Below, in pieces: positions 12,752-24,455 of a DNA stretch of 64,000 bases. The stretch covers positions 54,808,308 to 54,872,307 of the forward strand of contig OV884056.1 in the NCBI GenBank assembly GCA_930367215.1, read 5' to 3'. Every line of letters begins with the position of its first letter. The first letter of the stretch is position 1. The DNA comes from Pollenia angustigena (taxonomy: Eukaryota; Arthropoda; Insecta; Diptera; Polleniidae). Under the pieces are notes generated by a model. The model worked only from the letters and a program-made list of their open reading frames with translations. It was not told where the DNA came from and made no database searches. Both the position numbers and the translations under genes were made by a program.

Positions 12752-13369
12752 ATGGATGCTTTAAATATCTTGGAAAAACGCATAGACACTTTGTCTCGTG
12801 TAATAGGCAATATTTCAGAACAAAATTCCTCTTCAAATACCAATGAAGCTTGCGGTGAATCAACAAAAATGGCTGGGGAAAATATTGTAGACTCTTTAGT
12901 ATCAGCCAATAACATGATAAATGCTGCTATCTCTGGTCGTGAACAAATCAAGGAAATTGCAAACAGATCTGATGAATTGGAAAATTATTTAGACCCTCAT
13001 TTCCTGGAAGAAAATCAACAAGTTAGAGCTAAAGAAGTTTATTTAAATGCTGTGGGTCATGAATTACACACACAATTTCAACAATTGGATAAAATCAAAG
13101 AATTGGAGCCTACATTAGGGGCGGAATATTTTCGTAATATTCCCGGTGAATGTGTAGATAAGTTAAAGCAAATTAGCCATGACAATGGAGAATTTGCTCA
13201 ACAGGCAGAATTAATTGAGGAAAGTTTAATTTTGGCCATGAAACGATATGGAGAAATACAAACTGGTCTTTTGGAATCTTTAAATACCATGAACAAACGT
13301 CTAGAAGCCGTTGAAGAAAAATTGCAACAGAAGAAAAAAGAAGATATGGAAAAGGTAATTGAGGAATAG
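12752..13369 (+). CDS. DCTN3: Dynactin subunit 3 (p24)
   Basis: The p24 subunit of the dynactin shoulder, which with p50 and p150 links cytoplasmic dynein to cargo. I choose the ATG at 12752 (MDALNILEKRIDTLSRVIG), which matches the family's usual N-terminus, rather than the in-frame ATG 21 nt upstream. This gives 205 residues in one exon. The protein is almost entirely helical and acidic, as expected for p24: heptad-like segments cover residues 5-25, 50-75, 110-130 and 150-200, ending in a charged EKLQQKKKEDMEKVIEE tail. There is no signal peptide or membrane segment. AATAAA-type signals follow at about 13407 and 13445. The gene converges on the minus-strand kinase gene. Confidence 0.9.
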   Translation: MDALNILEKRIDTLSRVIGNISEQNSSSNTNEACGESTKMAGENIVDSLVSANNMINAAISGREQIKEIANRSDELENYLDPHFLEENQQVRAKEVYLNAVGHELHTQFQQLDKIKELEPTLGAEYFRNIPGECVDKLKQISHDNGEFAQQAELIEESLILAMKRYGEIQTGLLESLNTMNKRLEAVEEKLQQKKKEDMEKVIEE

Positions 13370-13617
13370 TAATATAGCCTTAACTATAAGTATTCAATTT
13401 CTACATAAATAAAACATACATAGGTAATTGATAAAGAATTGTAAAATAAAAGCCATTGTTTATCTTTGTAGGTATATTTTTCAAAGGAAGTTTATTTTTA
13501 GCTTTATTATCGTGTTAAACTATAATAATTTTCTTGATTAATTAGTTTAAAAATATTTAAAAGGCTAGATAATGAAATGCATTTGCTAAATACTTTTCAA
13601 TGTTCCTAAAAAAATAA
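13370..13617. other. Shared 3' intergenic region of convergent genes
   Basis: About 250 bp separate the stop codons of DCTN3 and the kinase gene. Plus-strand AATAAA motifs near 13407 and 13445 and complementary TTTATT motifs near 13489 and 13500 suggest closely abutting or slightly overlapping 3' UTRs. Confidence 0.55.
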
Positions 13618-14488
13618 TTACTTGTACCAAGTTAAACTTTTGCTTAGATCAGGCAGAAAATTAAATATCTTGTTCAAATAATAGATAACAAACAAAAGTG
13701 CACCGACAAAGCCTAAGAGAGTTAAACGATTACTCCAATGCTGTTTGCTTTCCTTCATCATAAAGCAAATACGTAATGCAGACGCTTCGGTATCCTCAAG
13801 CGTGCCATTATTGTCTATCACAAAGTGAGATTGTTCACATTTCTTTTCTAAAGACATTTGGGATTCTATACGTTTACGAGCATCTTCAGGCAACAATTCA
13901 TTGCGTGCTATTAAACGTTTCAATTGCACATCTGGTTCGCTAAAATATACCAAGATTCATTATTTCCTTAAATCCAGTAATAATTACACACAACTCTACC
14001 ATGTTACACATATAATTTTATGTAAAAAATCCATAAGGATACCAGTTTCAAAAAGTAAAGGTAAATCCAAAACAATCCATGCCTTACCAGTTACAAAATG
14101 TTTAAAAACTTCCTTAAATATAGTGCGATGTATAACGGGATGTGTAATTTTATTCAATTTTCCTCGTAACTCCTTATCGGCAAATATGGCCTTGCCCAAA
14201 GCTTCCCGATTTATTTCCTTAGAGGACAGCAATATCTCATCGCCAAATGTTTCTTTGATTTTTTGCCAACATGGTTTTCCAGGCTCAACAACTTGAAATG
14301 TTATAAAATAAAAGCAACAATTAGGTCAAACTTAATTAACAATAATTAATGATTATTACAATTTGACTACACTTACTTTGTCGAGCTATTTTATCTGCGT
14401 CAACCACTGGTATCCCATTTCTTTCAAATACTTTACTAACAGTACTTTTGCCTGAAGCAATACCTCCAGTTATAGCCACAATAAACAT
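13618..14488 (-). CDS. DCAKD: Dephospho-CoA kinase domain-containing protein
   Basis: CoaE-type kinase that phosphorylates the 3'-OH of dephospho-CoA in the last step of CoA synthesis. Exon 1 is 14488-14377, exon 2 14291-14000, exon 3 13939-13618; introns of 85 and 60 bp have GT..AG borders. The sum is 726 nt, 241 residues. The P-loop GGIASGKST is at residues 8-16, DAD at about 30, the CoA-binding/catalytic [10 protein letters not shown] region in the middle, and a lid-like Arg-rich stretch ([18 protein letters not shown]) later. After [11 protein letters not shown] comes a hydrophobic segment ([17 protein letters not shown]) near the C-terminus, which suggests membrane anchoring, as in animal DCAKD rather than bacterial CoaE. 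The reading frame is intact. I chose the exon 2 donor (GTAGAG) that restores the CVTCEPD reading. Confidence 0.93.
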
Positions 14489-15190
14489 TGTTTTATTACT
14501 TTATTAAAATTTATGCTAAAGAATAATTTTTTCAACCCCAACCAAAAATGCACTATAGATTTGATAATAGTGTTACCATACTACAAAGCTTTTTCATAAA
14601 TTTAGCTGTTTTTCTATACTGAATATAATTAGGACTACTGACGTCAAACCACTACAAAATCGAAAACGCCACTTTATTATCTTGCATGTGACAAATTGCT
14701 GATAGCATTTAAAACTATTTTTCTTAAATATATTATGTAAAAACAAAAGCATTTCATTTGATTTTTTGGGTGTTTTTGTTTAAGCTTTGGTATTTTTTAC
14801 AAGTGAAACTTTGAGCGTTTATAGTTCTTATTCGCTTATAATAATATAATATAATATTTTAAGCTTTTCTAAAATCTTTAGAAAAATGTTTCCTGATGAT
14901 ATCGCCTAAGCAACCAGCGAAATGCGCATAGAAACTAGCTTTTCCTCAAAAATAAATTTCAATGTATTTGTAAAAACAAATTGGGAATCTTATTGCTTAC
15001 TAGGATTAATAGAAAACGTATTGAAATAAGTCTGTTTGCGAACCCGATCTAAGCAAAAATTCGGTAAGGTCAAAATGATAAAAATGAATTCAATAATCAT
15101 CAGTGTAGAACTATAGCCATACAAAATGCATATTGGCTTTTACTCATATTTACAGGGAAATTTTAGTCTCAAACACATAATAATTGGCAA
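14489..15190. other. AT-rich intergenic DNA
   Basis: Upstream of the kinase gene. No gene or repeat that I can delimit. The promoter of the kinase gene should be at the left edge. Confidence 0.4.
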
Positions 15191-15822
15191 AAGTGCACTT
15201 TACGGGGCGTACGAAAAAAAAAATAAAAAAAAAATATGCTACCCGATTCAGAATAAAAAAAAGAAAAAACCATTATTAAAATTTAAGGGCGCTGAGGCCC
15301 GTGGGGCCCTCTGGGTAGAAAAAAGTGCCCCATCCACTCACATCTATGTGAAGGTACTAAAATTAAAGGTAGTTTGCTCACGATTGTAAATAGTTTGTTT
15401 TATTTTGTATTTTAATTTGTTATGTTCGATTTTTTAAAAATTTTTTTTTTTTTTTTTTTTTGTAACTAATAGCCTATTTCCGATGTGCTAAAGAATTCAT
15501 TTCTGCGTAGCCGGCCTTCGGCCGGGCGCATGGATTTTCTCCTCTATGGAATAAAAAAACCAGCTTCGCACCTAAAAGATACTTAAATTAACCTAGAGAG
15601 GAAAATAATATGCGAACACAAAAACAAAATACATATTTGCAATCGTGAGCAAATTACCTTTAATTTGAGTACCCACACATATCACAAAGTGGGCGGGGAA
15701 GTTTTTTGGCTCCAGAGAGCCCCCGGGCCTCAGCCCCCTTAAATTTTAATTATGGTTTTTTTCTTTTTTTATTCTGAATCGGGTAGCATATTTTTTTTTC
15801 GTACGCCCCGTAAAGTGCACTT
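15191..15822. mobile_element. Foldback element with ~190-bp inverted arms
   Basis: The left arm (15191-15385) and right arm (about 15640-15822) are inverted copies. Termini are AAGTGCACTTTACGGGGCG, followed by A/T runs, then a GC-rich patch with GAGGCCC/GGGGGC motifs. The spacer (15386-15640) includes a fragment of the 9-kb array unit. I found no target-site duplication. Non-coding. Confidence 0.8.
15505..15572. repeat. Partial unit of the 9-kb palindromic array
   Basis: GTAGCCGGCCTTCGGCCGG, then GCGCATGGATTTTCTCC and CTATGGAATAA match one unit of the array at 9018-9575. It lies in the loop of the foldback element. Confidence 0.75.
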
Positions 15823-16051
15823 CAGCCTAATAACTAAACTTGAATTCAAGTATTCAAGGCAGATATAAATTTCTGACAGCTGATCAAAAGATTCGAGCAC
15901 ACACAGTACAATCGAATTCAAAGACTTACACTGCAGTCACACGCTCAGGTTTTTCTTGATAGTCTTTTACATATACTGTTTGTCAAAATTTCCAAAAATT
16001 GATAGTTGTGACGTAGGCTGCATTCAATTTTTGAGCAAAAATTATAACGCT

Positions 16052-16753
16052 GGGTCTCCACGTAGCAATTTGTATTGCTAAGTACAAGCAATAACGTCGG
16101 CAGAACAATGACACAACAATGGAGCAATGATTGCTGATTATATTGCTGGATAACACTTGTTATTGCTTTGCCATAAATTTGCAATTTTCACCTCGAGTAG
16201 TTGTATAAAGTTTTGTGGCTGTATTTATAACAAATGTTTTATGTTGTGTTTTGAAGTGATTGTTAAATTTTCTTTTTTAAATTAATTAATTAAATTAATA
16301 AAATAATTAATTGTAATTGTCGTAGCTGTGTTTTGTATTGCTTTTTTGTTTATTTGCGTATGAAAAAAAACCTAAAACTTGTATTGTTCTATTGAAAAAA
16401 TAAAAATATACAAAAAAAAAAACAAATTCGTCGTTTGCTTTTGTTGATATTGACGTTTATTTAAAAATATAATATATAAAAACTTTTTCTGTATTTTGTT
16501 GAAGTATTTTTCACTTGCTCTTTTAATAAATAAACACACTAATAAATAACCAACCGTACAGAGAAATGAAATGTCAGATAAATTACAACTGATTTGACAG
16601 CAGATTGCTAAGCAATAATTACTCAAGCAATAAGAAGAGCAATCATTGCGCAATGGATTGCCACTCATGGCAATATGCGGTCTATACGTCGCAAATTTTA
16701 TGGAGCAATCAAATTTGACGTTTGCCGCAATAAATATTGCTACGTGGAGACCC
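16052..16753. mobile_element. MITE with GGGTCTCCACGTAGCAAT termini
   Basis: A 702-bp AT-rich element. The left end GGGTCTCCACGTAGCAAT matches the complement of the right end exactly over 18 bp. Subterminal regions are rich in GCAATAA/TTATTGC motifs in both orientations. No obvious TSD and no coding content. Confidence 0.75.
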
Positions 16754-17656
16754 GGGGTAAAGAGAAACGAAAAATTTGCTCACTAACCTTGAAATCATCT
16801 GTTTTCTTGAACGTAAAGTATGAGTGTATTGGTAAAAAAGTGTGAGTGTACTAAAACTTGATAGGCAAAACTTCATCGTGTAAGCCTCAAGTTAGTAGTC
16901 AACTTGAAAAAAACAAATCCTTTGGTTTTTTTTAACCAACCCGACAACCATCATAGACCCCTTTTACAATGTGGCAAGTGGAAGGCAGACAGACGAAGTT
17001 TATTGGTGAGGGGTTGTAGAGGTAGAGTGTGTAGTACATGACTATCTGTACTGGACATTTGTATACATTTTCTGCTTCTCTTTTACATTTTTCGGCATTT
17101 TCATGTTGTTGCTTCATATAATTTTTCTCATAACAATGCTATTGTAGTATCAATGCCTGTTAAATGTTCATCTCCGTCAACAACGAAAAAGAACGAAAAG
17201 AGGAAAACAATAATTTCTGTCTGCCTATTAATTTCGCGATTGTGAAAGGTTTAGGCAAGTTCAAAAGAGAATAAGAAAAATGTCTGCCTTTCAATTTCAA
17301 CGTTGTAAATTGGGACATACTAATCAATTGACAAATCCACACACGCTTTGATTTGGCCAACAACCGATTCAGATGACAATTGAATTGAGTCGTGTATGGG
17401 CTGCTTTAGAAAAAAAAGCCGGCAACTTTGATCATCATAATTCCTATTGAGTGAAGTTAGCTGCTGTTTGTTCTTGTTTATGCGAGCGGTCGTCGTGTTT
17501 TTTTCGTAATCTTACTCCATTTTTATTTCCAATTTCGTGCGCGGCGCTTGCAGTTGAACTTATTTTTCCATAAAAAAAATTTAGTAGTGAAGTTATTAAT
17601 AAGTAAAAATAGCAAATACTTTTTCTTAAATTATTTGAAGACAGAAATATTTTAAA
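16754..17656. promoter_or_regulatory. Upstream region of Ref1
   Basis: Contains the promoter and 5' UTR of Ref1, by position. I see no convincing core promoter motif. The AT bias relaxes over the last 200 bp before the ATG. Confidence 0.4.
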
Positions 17657-19343
17657 ATGGTGGATAAGATTGAAATGAGTTTGGATGATATAATTAAATC
17701 TAACCGTAGCCAAAATAGAAAGCCTCTAAGTGGAAATCGAGGAGGTGGTGGTAATAGACGTGGTGGCGCAGCTGGCAAAGGACCTCAGCGTCAGGGAGGT
17801 CGTAGAGTTCAAACAACACCACGTAAACCTGGCGGTAGTATCTTAAGAGGCCGTGGCTCTGGAGGCATACAAAAAGCAAAATTCTCAAGGGTAATAAAAT
17901 TACAAACATGATGAAATTCTTTAAATTAAAAAAATAAAAGAAATGGAAACAAGTCTCCGGCTGCAGAAATGTACCAAATAAATGTCGAAAGCGCAAAATT
18001 TTGTATTAAAAGAAAAAAAACCAACAACGATGTTTATATTAAAAAAATATGACGAAGAAATATTTTTTGCTTCTATAAAAACAAAATGGCCTAATAACGG
18101 TGTATATGAAAAACGATTAAATAAGTGAGAAAGTGAAAGAATGCAAAAATAAAAAACAAAAGTTGTGAGAAAAAGACCAACAACAATAATGAGTTAAAGC
18201 AAAGTGGCAACCCTACCACTGATTACATTGTTTACATTTTACCTAAAAACGTCTTAAAACAAAAATAAATTTTTCTTTCTTTTTTTTGTAAATAAAATAA
18301 AACTACGCTTTAATTCATCATCACAAAAATGATCTACAAATCACAAATTTTTGATACATACTAAATGTTTTAGTGAATTTTTTAATTTAAATATTTATTC
18401 TTCAATTTTTATAATAATAAATACATAATTTTTTTTCGCAATCAATCCCTTAATACATACATTCCGTTGAGTTTTTAGCTACGTTTTGATCTATTATAAA
18501 TAACACTCTTCCCCCGATGGTAGCTGCAACCGGCGACCGAGTTTTTGTATCACCCGACTACAAAATTTAGATTTGAACACAAGACTCAATCGAATTAAAT
18601 CTTAAAAACAAAAACAAAAAACGAACTTCTGTTGCAACTTGTACCTACTCCTACTTCTCTAGGGTGATGTGAACAGCGCTTGGAAACATGACATGTATGA
18701 TGGACCTAAACGTGGAATTTTAAAAACATCGGATTCTGCCAAACTTTTAGTGTCAAATTTGGATTATGGAGTTTCGGATTCGGATATCAGAGAATTATTC
18801 ACTGAATTTGGACCGCTGAAGAAGGCGGCCGTTCACTATGATCGTTCTGGAAGATCTTTAGGTATTTTGGGTGGTCAAAAAAATAATTGAATTTTTAAAT
18901 ATGTAATGAATTTTTTAAATTTTCAGGTACCGCTGATGTGGTTTTTGAAAGAAGATCAGATGCTTTGAAGGCCATTAAACAATACAATGGTGTGCCCTTG
19001 GATGGCAGACCCATGAATATACAATTCTTAACGGATGCAAGTAGTATAACTAGACCTGTACGTAGTGTCGGTCCTAGTCCGCAAAAACGTAGACCTCAAG
19101 TGGGTGGTGGTAACCGAAGAGGTGGAGGTAAGCTTAAATTCAGTGCTAAGTTAACATTTTTTTACTGTAAGATTTCTATTGAATAATTTTCCAGCTGTCG
19201 GTGGTCAACGTCGTGGTGGACCACCAAATCGTAACAGATCAGCTGGTGGTGCTGCTGGTGGTCGTAACAGCAAAAAACCTGCTCCTACTGCCGAAGAACT
19301 CGATGCCGAGTTAGATGCCTATGTTAACGATATGAAAATTTAG
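17657..19343 (+). CDS. Ref1: Ref1 / Aly (ALYREF, THO complex subunit 4), mRNA export adaptor
   Basis: A nuclear RNA-binding adaptor of the TREX complex that bridges spliced mRNA, UAP56 and the NXF1 export receptor. Exons are 17657-17890, 18663-18861, 18927-19127 and 19195-19343; all introns are GT..AG, the first 772 bp long. The total is 783 nt, 260 residues. The N-terminal UAP56-binding motif [14 protein letters not shown] is at residues 4-17. An RGG/RG-rich basic region follows (about 25-75). The single RRM spans about 104-180, with RNP2-like LLVSNL and an RNP1 region GRSLGTADVVF made across the exon 2/3 junction. A second RG-rich region leads to the C-terminal UAP56-binding motif ([18 protein letters not shown]). 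This is complete and typical of the family. Confidence 0.95.
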
Positions 19344-20038
19344 ATAGTTTTAATTATAAAAATATAAAAATGTATCAATATAAATTCTTATTGTTAAGTC
19401 AGTCATCTTCTCGTTTATACAAACAAACAAAATTAATTGAAGCAACAGTTGGCCCTTAACTTATGAAATGTTTTAAACAACACTATTTTTGCATATTATA
19501 AATTTTGTGTGTGCGTGGCCTGCATAATTAATTTATATTACTCGGTATTTTGTAATGTTACAAAAACTTATTTCTTTTTTTATAAAAATCTTCACTTTTT
19601 TTATTAATAAGTTTACTCGTAAACATAAAACTTGACTTTTAAAGGAAAAGTTACCACCTTCTGACAAAAAAAAAAATGGAATTAAAAAAAAATTTATGTT
19701 CAAAATAAAGTGGTAATTAAAAAAAAAAAAAAAAAAACAAGAATAAATATAACATACACATCGCTCAGTTTCCTCTTAAGGTGGCCAGCTAAAAATTTAA
19801 ATACTTTCAAATAAAAAAAAAAAAAAAAAATACAAACAGTTTGTTGTATCTCTGTTATTTAAGCGTACACATAAAATAATTGTTTTTTGCCTCTACTGAT
19901 AATTTTGAGTTAACCCCATTGAGAGGAACCATTGCGATACGTTGATTTATTTAATTTCGTGTAAAATGAAGAATGGATACAATCAAACAAAATCTGCCTT
20001 ATGTAAGGCGTTTTTGTGTGTTACTTTAATCTATTATA
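19344..20038. other. AT-rich DNA downstream of Ref1
   Basis: Holds the Ref1 3' UTR and several poly(A)/poly(T) runs (19670-19740, 19800-19830). I see no other gene or delimitable element. Confidence 0.4.
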
Positions 20039-20232
20039 AACAAGAAAGTATAGTCGGTCAAGCCCGACCATATGATACCCTACACTACAGTATTAAAAAA
20101 CATCATGCCTATATGTCCATATAAATATGGGTTTATCTATGTTTATAAACTTCATTAAAATCGGTTTGAAAGTTTGTGAGAGGCAGAATTTGCCCCCTAC
20201 CTTCCCTTGTGGTCCTATTTTTGAAAAACTAT

Positions 20233-20372
20233 CACCCTTATTGTGTTTGGCGTATTTAAAAAACGCCTACGACTGTTTGGTAATAGATTAAAGAGAACGA
20301 GAACTTTTTTTCTTTAATCTATTACCAAACTGTCGTAGGCGTATCTTAAATACGCCAAACACAATAAGGGTG
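20233..20372. mobile_element. 140-bp near-perfect hairpin MITE, TSD TAT
   Basis: Two arms of about 65 bp beginning CACCCTTATTGTGTTTGGCG are complementary, with a short loop. It is flanked by TAT (20230-20232 and 20373-20375). A same-length copy in the other orientation sits at 24316-24455. The first 10 bases equal those of the Harbinger-like element at 20771-25793, suggesting mobilisation by the same transposase. Confidence 0.88.
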
Positions 20373-20512
20373 TATAGCTTTTGTGTCCATATATATAGAT
20401 ATGGATCTATATATGTTTTTAATTTCATTAAAATCGGTTTAAGAAGAAAAAATTGCCCCTATCTCCCCTCGTGGTCCTATTTTTTTTTAATGCATCCCTT
20501 TTGGGTCCATAA

Positions 20513-20755
20513 CATTGGTGTCCAGCCCATACCACAATTGTCGAAATCAATTCACACACATTCTTCACACGCATTCTTACGCTCTTTCATTTAGTCCACG
20601 AGAGTACACAATTCAGTCGTCGATTACCAAGCGACGAGTGCACATGCGGCGGATGCTTACATATTTTTTGTATTTTTATTAAGAATATTTGTCTCTTTAT
20701 TCACTAATACTAATAAAAAGCAATACAACCACAATTTAAATTTTGGACGTCACTG
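20513..20755. mobile_element. hAT MITE, TSD GTCCATAA
   Basis: A 243-bp element between exact 8-bp duplications (20505-20512, 20756-20763). The right end GACGTCACTG and left end CATTGGTGTC are degenerate CAGTGACGTC-type hAT termini. A 241-bp relative lies at 26982-28357, itself interrupted. Internal shared landmarks are TTAGTCCACGAGAGTACACA and GAGTGCACATGCGGCGGATG. Confidence 0.88.
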
Positions 20756-20923
20756 GTCCATAAAGATATGCACCCTTATTCTATTTGGCGTCGGCAATAA
20801 CAACGGCAATTTTAAGGCAACAGCAATTCTTATCAAAGACAACATCAATTCTATGTTAAATTGTTATTTTGTAAGAGTATTATAACGCCGTTGACTATTT
20901 ATCGATAATGTTAATAAAATACA

Positions 20924-21205
20924 GGGGGGTTACCGCGTATTTCGACAATTTGTACTGTGTATTACGATTTTCGCAATCGTTCGAAACGATGACAAAGGTT
21001 GTATTTTTAAAAAAATGTGAAATTTTATGAACAATTTTTGTTCGTAATAGAGAGTCTCTTTTAAGAAAGTGATTTTTTGTTTTCAATAAAGTGTGAAAAA
21101 CGTCCCTTTTATTAAAAACAAATATTACGAAAATCGTAATACACAGTACAAATTGTTCGAATCCGTAAATGATTTCTTTCGAATCGAAATACACGGTAAC
21201 CCCCC
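20924..21205. mobile_element. MITE with GGGGGGTTACCG termini
   Basis: A 282-bp element. The ends GGGGGGTTACCG and CGGTAACCCCCC are inverted, and the similarity continues inward through ACAATTTGTACTGTG and ATTACGATTTTCG, forming arms of about 80 bp with gaps. No clear TSD. Confidence 0.75.
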
Positions 21206-21325
21206 AGAACACATCTCTAATATAAGAATCAGCTGATTCATTTTGTTTACTGTTTTTTGATAAGAAAAAAAATTCTGTACTGTTTGTGCGAAATTTTAAG
21301 TTAAATACAGTACTTTTCGCTTATA

Positions 21326-21563
21326 CGGGCCTGTTGCGAAAATCACGTGATTTCAAATTGCGTGTTTTTGAAAACACACGTGCGGTTTTCTGGTGTTCTG
21401 AAAGTCATACCGTTTTTGTGTTTCTCTGTGTGCTTTCGGCAATTGAAGATCACACCAAAGCACACAAAAACGGAACACTAAAATATCACACGTGTGATTT
21501 TAGTAGGAACATGTGATTTGAAATCACGTGATTTGAGTAAAAGTGATTTGCAGAACAGGCCTG
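21326..21563. mobile_element. MITE of the CATGTTCTG family, TSD ATA
   Basis: A 238-bp element starting CGGGCCTGTTGCGAAAATCAC, whose complement-strand right end is CAGGCCTGTTCTGCAAATCAC. ATA is duplicated at 21323-21325 and 21564-21566. Several internal CACGTGATTT / AAATCACGTG palindromes are present. Confidence 0.8.
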
Positions 21564-21574
21564 ATAGTCACATC

Positions 21575-22135
21575 CTTTAGTTGCAACCATAACGTGGACT
21601 ATATCGCTAATGTGACTATAAGGATAATTCACATATATGCCACTATGACGCATATAACCGAGTTCGAATATAATCAAGTTGTGTGAATAAAGGAAATAAA
21701 AAATTCATATAAATAACACCGCAGCAGGCTTATAGTTTTACAACAGAGTTGCATCCTGTATAAGAAATAGTTAACAAATTAACAAGATATTTCATAGCTG
21801 ATACCAACGGTAAAAACTAATTTTTTACGAGTAAAGAGCTGATTACAAAAATGAAAGGATTTAATTCATTCTTTCTTTGGATGGATTTTTGATTCGAAAA
21901 CTAAAAAGAACTTAGTAAATTTTGCTTATGTGACTATAACGCCATTAATTTGCTTTACTTTCCCCTTTGACTACTGTTGATAAATGGCATATATGGCAAA
22001 TGTGCTTATATCGCTAAATGGACTATAACGTTAATACTTTATATTAAATCAACTTATAGCTGCAAAATAACAGATAAAATGGACTATATCGCTAATGTTA
22101 CTATAAGCGTAGTGACTATAAACGAAAAGCACTGT
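21575..22135. repeat. Dispersed GACTATAWCGCTAATG motifs
   Basis: GGACTATATCGCTAATGTGACTATA at the left edge recurs as GACTATAACGCCATTAA, GACTATAACGTTAATA, GGACTATATCGCTAATGTTACTATA and GTGACTATAAACG. The spacing is irregular, suggesting an old palindromic element whose subterminal repeats survive. Confidence 0.5.
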
Positions 22136-22349
22136 AAAAATTTGTTTGTAAAAAAATGATGTTTAAATAAAAAAATTTTTTATCTATATGTATATGTATA
22201 AATCGGCTAAGGCAAAACAGTTAAGAACACTTTCCTCCTCTGTATGTAAACCGATTTGAACAAAATATAAACCATTTAAGAGGTATTTACTCAAAGAAGT
22301 GCACAATGTATATTTTATTAAAATCTGTTCAATAATTTCAGAGTTATAA

Positions 22350-22967
22350 CCCAGCCAGCAAAATACTTCGACATTGTCGGAATCAGACATTTCGTGCAAA
22401 TGTCTGACTTCATTCTTAGAGATTTCGTTCAGATTTTTGTCAGACATTGAATATTCTTACTGTCTGGCCGATTTCTGATCGATTTCGCATGGATATATCG
22501 GGGGGAATTTATGTACAGATATGTCCAATAGAATTCCGACGGAATTCATTCAGATTTGTCTAAAGAGACTTATTATTTTTTTAAAATAATAACAATTGTC
22601 ATTCAGTCGGAAATAATTTTAATTTTATTTGTTCAAGATAAAAAGCATAAAAAAGGTACGTACGTGTAAAACTTATAATTATGTACATATTTTGCAATAA
22701 AATTATTTCTTTCAGCTATCAGTTAGAAAGCAAAAAATCTCGGGTAACACATCAGAACTTCCCATGCCTTTTTCATTAAATTTTTGTAAGATATCAGAAA
22801 TGCCGATAAAAACCCAAAATTTCCCACGACATGTCTGTCAGAATTCGTGTCAACTACACCATACGTTTTTGGGTCAGAAATCTGACAGAATTCGTATACG
22901 ATTCCGACTTTTTTGCCGACGTTTCCCTCAGATATCTGAACGACGTCGGATTATTTTGCTGGCTGGG
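22350..22967. mobile_element. MITE with CCCAGCCAGCAAAATA termini
   Basis: A 618-bp element. CCCAGCCAGCAAAATA at the left is matched exactly by TATTTTGCTGGCTGGG read from the complement at the right, and both ends continue with GACRTYGT/GTCGGA motifs. Its right end was hit by the hAT element at 22971. TSD not clear. Confidence 0.78.
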
Positions 22968-22970
22968 AAG

Positions 22971-24041
22971 CAGTGATGTTAACATTTATTTTTTCATTAC
23001 CGTACGGCCCTCTAAAAATTACCGTTTTTGAGAAGAAATTACCGTACGCGAAGGTTTTTTAATTTAAACATTCACAGCAGTATTTAAAAACAATTTATTT
23101 AAATTTTAAATGTGTTTTATGAAAAATTTTAATGAAAATCTTTGTTTAAAACATATTTTAAACCAAAATTATTGTATTTTTTATCAATACGAAAGTAAAA
23201 TCATCATATAACTAAAATTTTAACGTTACTGCCAGACTGATTCATCATCGCACAGCCTAAACGACTGAAGCTAAAAAGTTTGAATTTGGACCGGAGTTGG
23301 TAACGTTCAACTAAGACAGAATTTTTTAAAATTCGAATATCGCAAGAGAATATTAACTCAAAAATTTTTTTATTACGTTTTGTAAATAATTTACACGCAA
23401 TATTCATATCTACCCGCTGTAAAATACAGTGCTATTTTGTCATCTTCTTATGATGAAACGATTGGTATAAAAGTTCTTTTTCATATGCCTTTAATACAAA
23501 ATTAAAACATATAGTTTTGCTTCAACTGAAAAGTTTTAATATTTAAGCTTCGTGCAGACGGTGGTCAGATCTTACAATGTTGCCATTAAAATTGCCTAAA
23601 AAGAATTGCAACTGTGTTAACATTGTGTTCACATTGTAAGCTCATTTTCATTTGCAGATGTGTAAAATTAATGCATCTGACAATGGCACCATTGTCAGAA
23701 AAATGACTAACTTGTAAGATCTGACCACCGTCTGTACGAAGTTTTCATCGAAGTTTTACGGACAAAAAGTTTAAAATAAAATAAATAATATCACTGTTAC
23801 CTAAGCATTTGCAGAAACATAACATTCTTAATTTTTTGTATAACATTCATCTATTTCTAAAACTGGTTGAAAATCACCTCTCAAAAGTTAAAATCATAAA
23901 GCCTTCATATGTAAGTATGTATATAAATATCAAAAAACCCAAATCTTGATATTACCGTATTTTAAATGAAATTACCTTGCTACCTTTTGGGGCTCAAAAT
24001 TACCGTACAAAAGGGTAATTACCGTACGGTTAACATCACTG
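22971..24041. mobile_element. Non-autonomous hAT element, TSD CTGGGAAG
   Basis: A 1,071-bp element with termini CAGTGATGTTAAC and GTTAACATCACTG. Exact 8-bp duplications lie at 22963-22970 and 24042-24049. The subterminal regions carry repeated TTACCGTACGG motifs. It has no transposase domain and carries a nested MITE near 23548-23741. Confidence 0.9.
23548..23741. mobile_element. MITE nested in the hAT element
   Basis: CTTCGTGCAGACGGTGGTCA at the left and TGACCACCGTCTGTACGAAG at the right are inverted copies with one mismatch, and the match continues through GATCTTACAA. About 194 bp, non-coding; the TSD is not resolved. Confidence 0.78.
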
Positions 24042-24315
24042 CTGGGAAGCTTTCAAAATTGTTACTAACACAACTGCAAAATAAATAAATAAAAATTTAT
24101 TTTCAATTATCAAATAATAAAAAGTTAGGGTGATCGATTATTCGACATTTTTCAGAAACCGGTTTTCGAATATTTACTATATAAATCAGACCCGGCAAAA
24201 CTGTTAAGAATGCTTTCTTCCTTTGTTTGTCAACCGAAGCTCTGTGGGGAGAAAAAGAGTGGAAATATGGGAAACTAAATTTCTTTTTTTTAACTTTTCT
24301 GTGTGTAGAAACAAT

Positions 24316-24455
24316 CACCCTTATTGTGTTTGGCGTATTTAAGATACGCCTACGACAGTTTGGTAATAGATTAAAGAAAAAAAGTTCTCGTTCTCTTTAA
24401 TCTATTACCAAACAGTCGTAGGCGTTTTTTAAATACGCCAAACACAATAAGGGTG
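24316..24455. mobile_element. 140-bp hairpin MITE, second copy, TSD AAT
   Basis: Same family and length as 20233-20372, in the opposite orientation, flanked by AAT (24313-24315, 24456-24458). It lies inside the Harbinger-like element. Confidence 0.88.
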
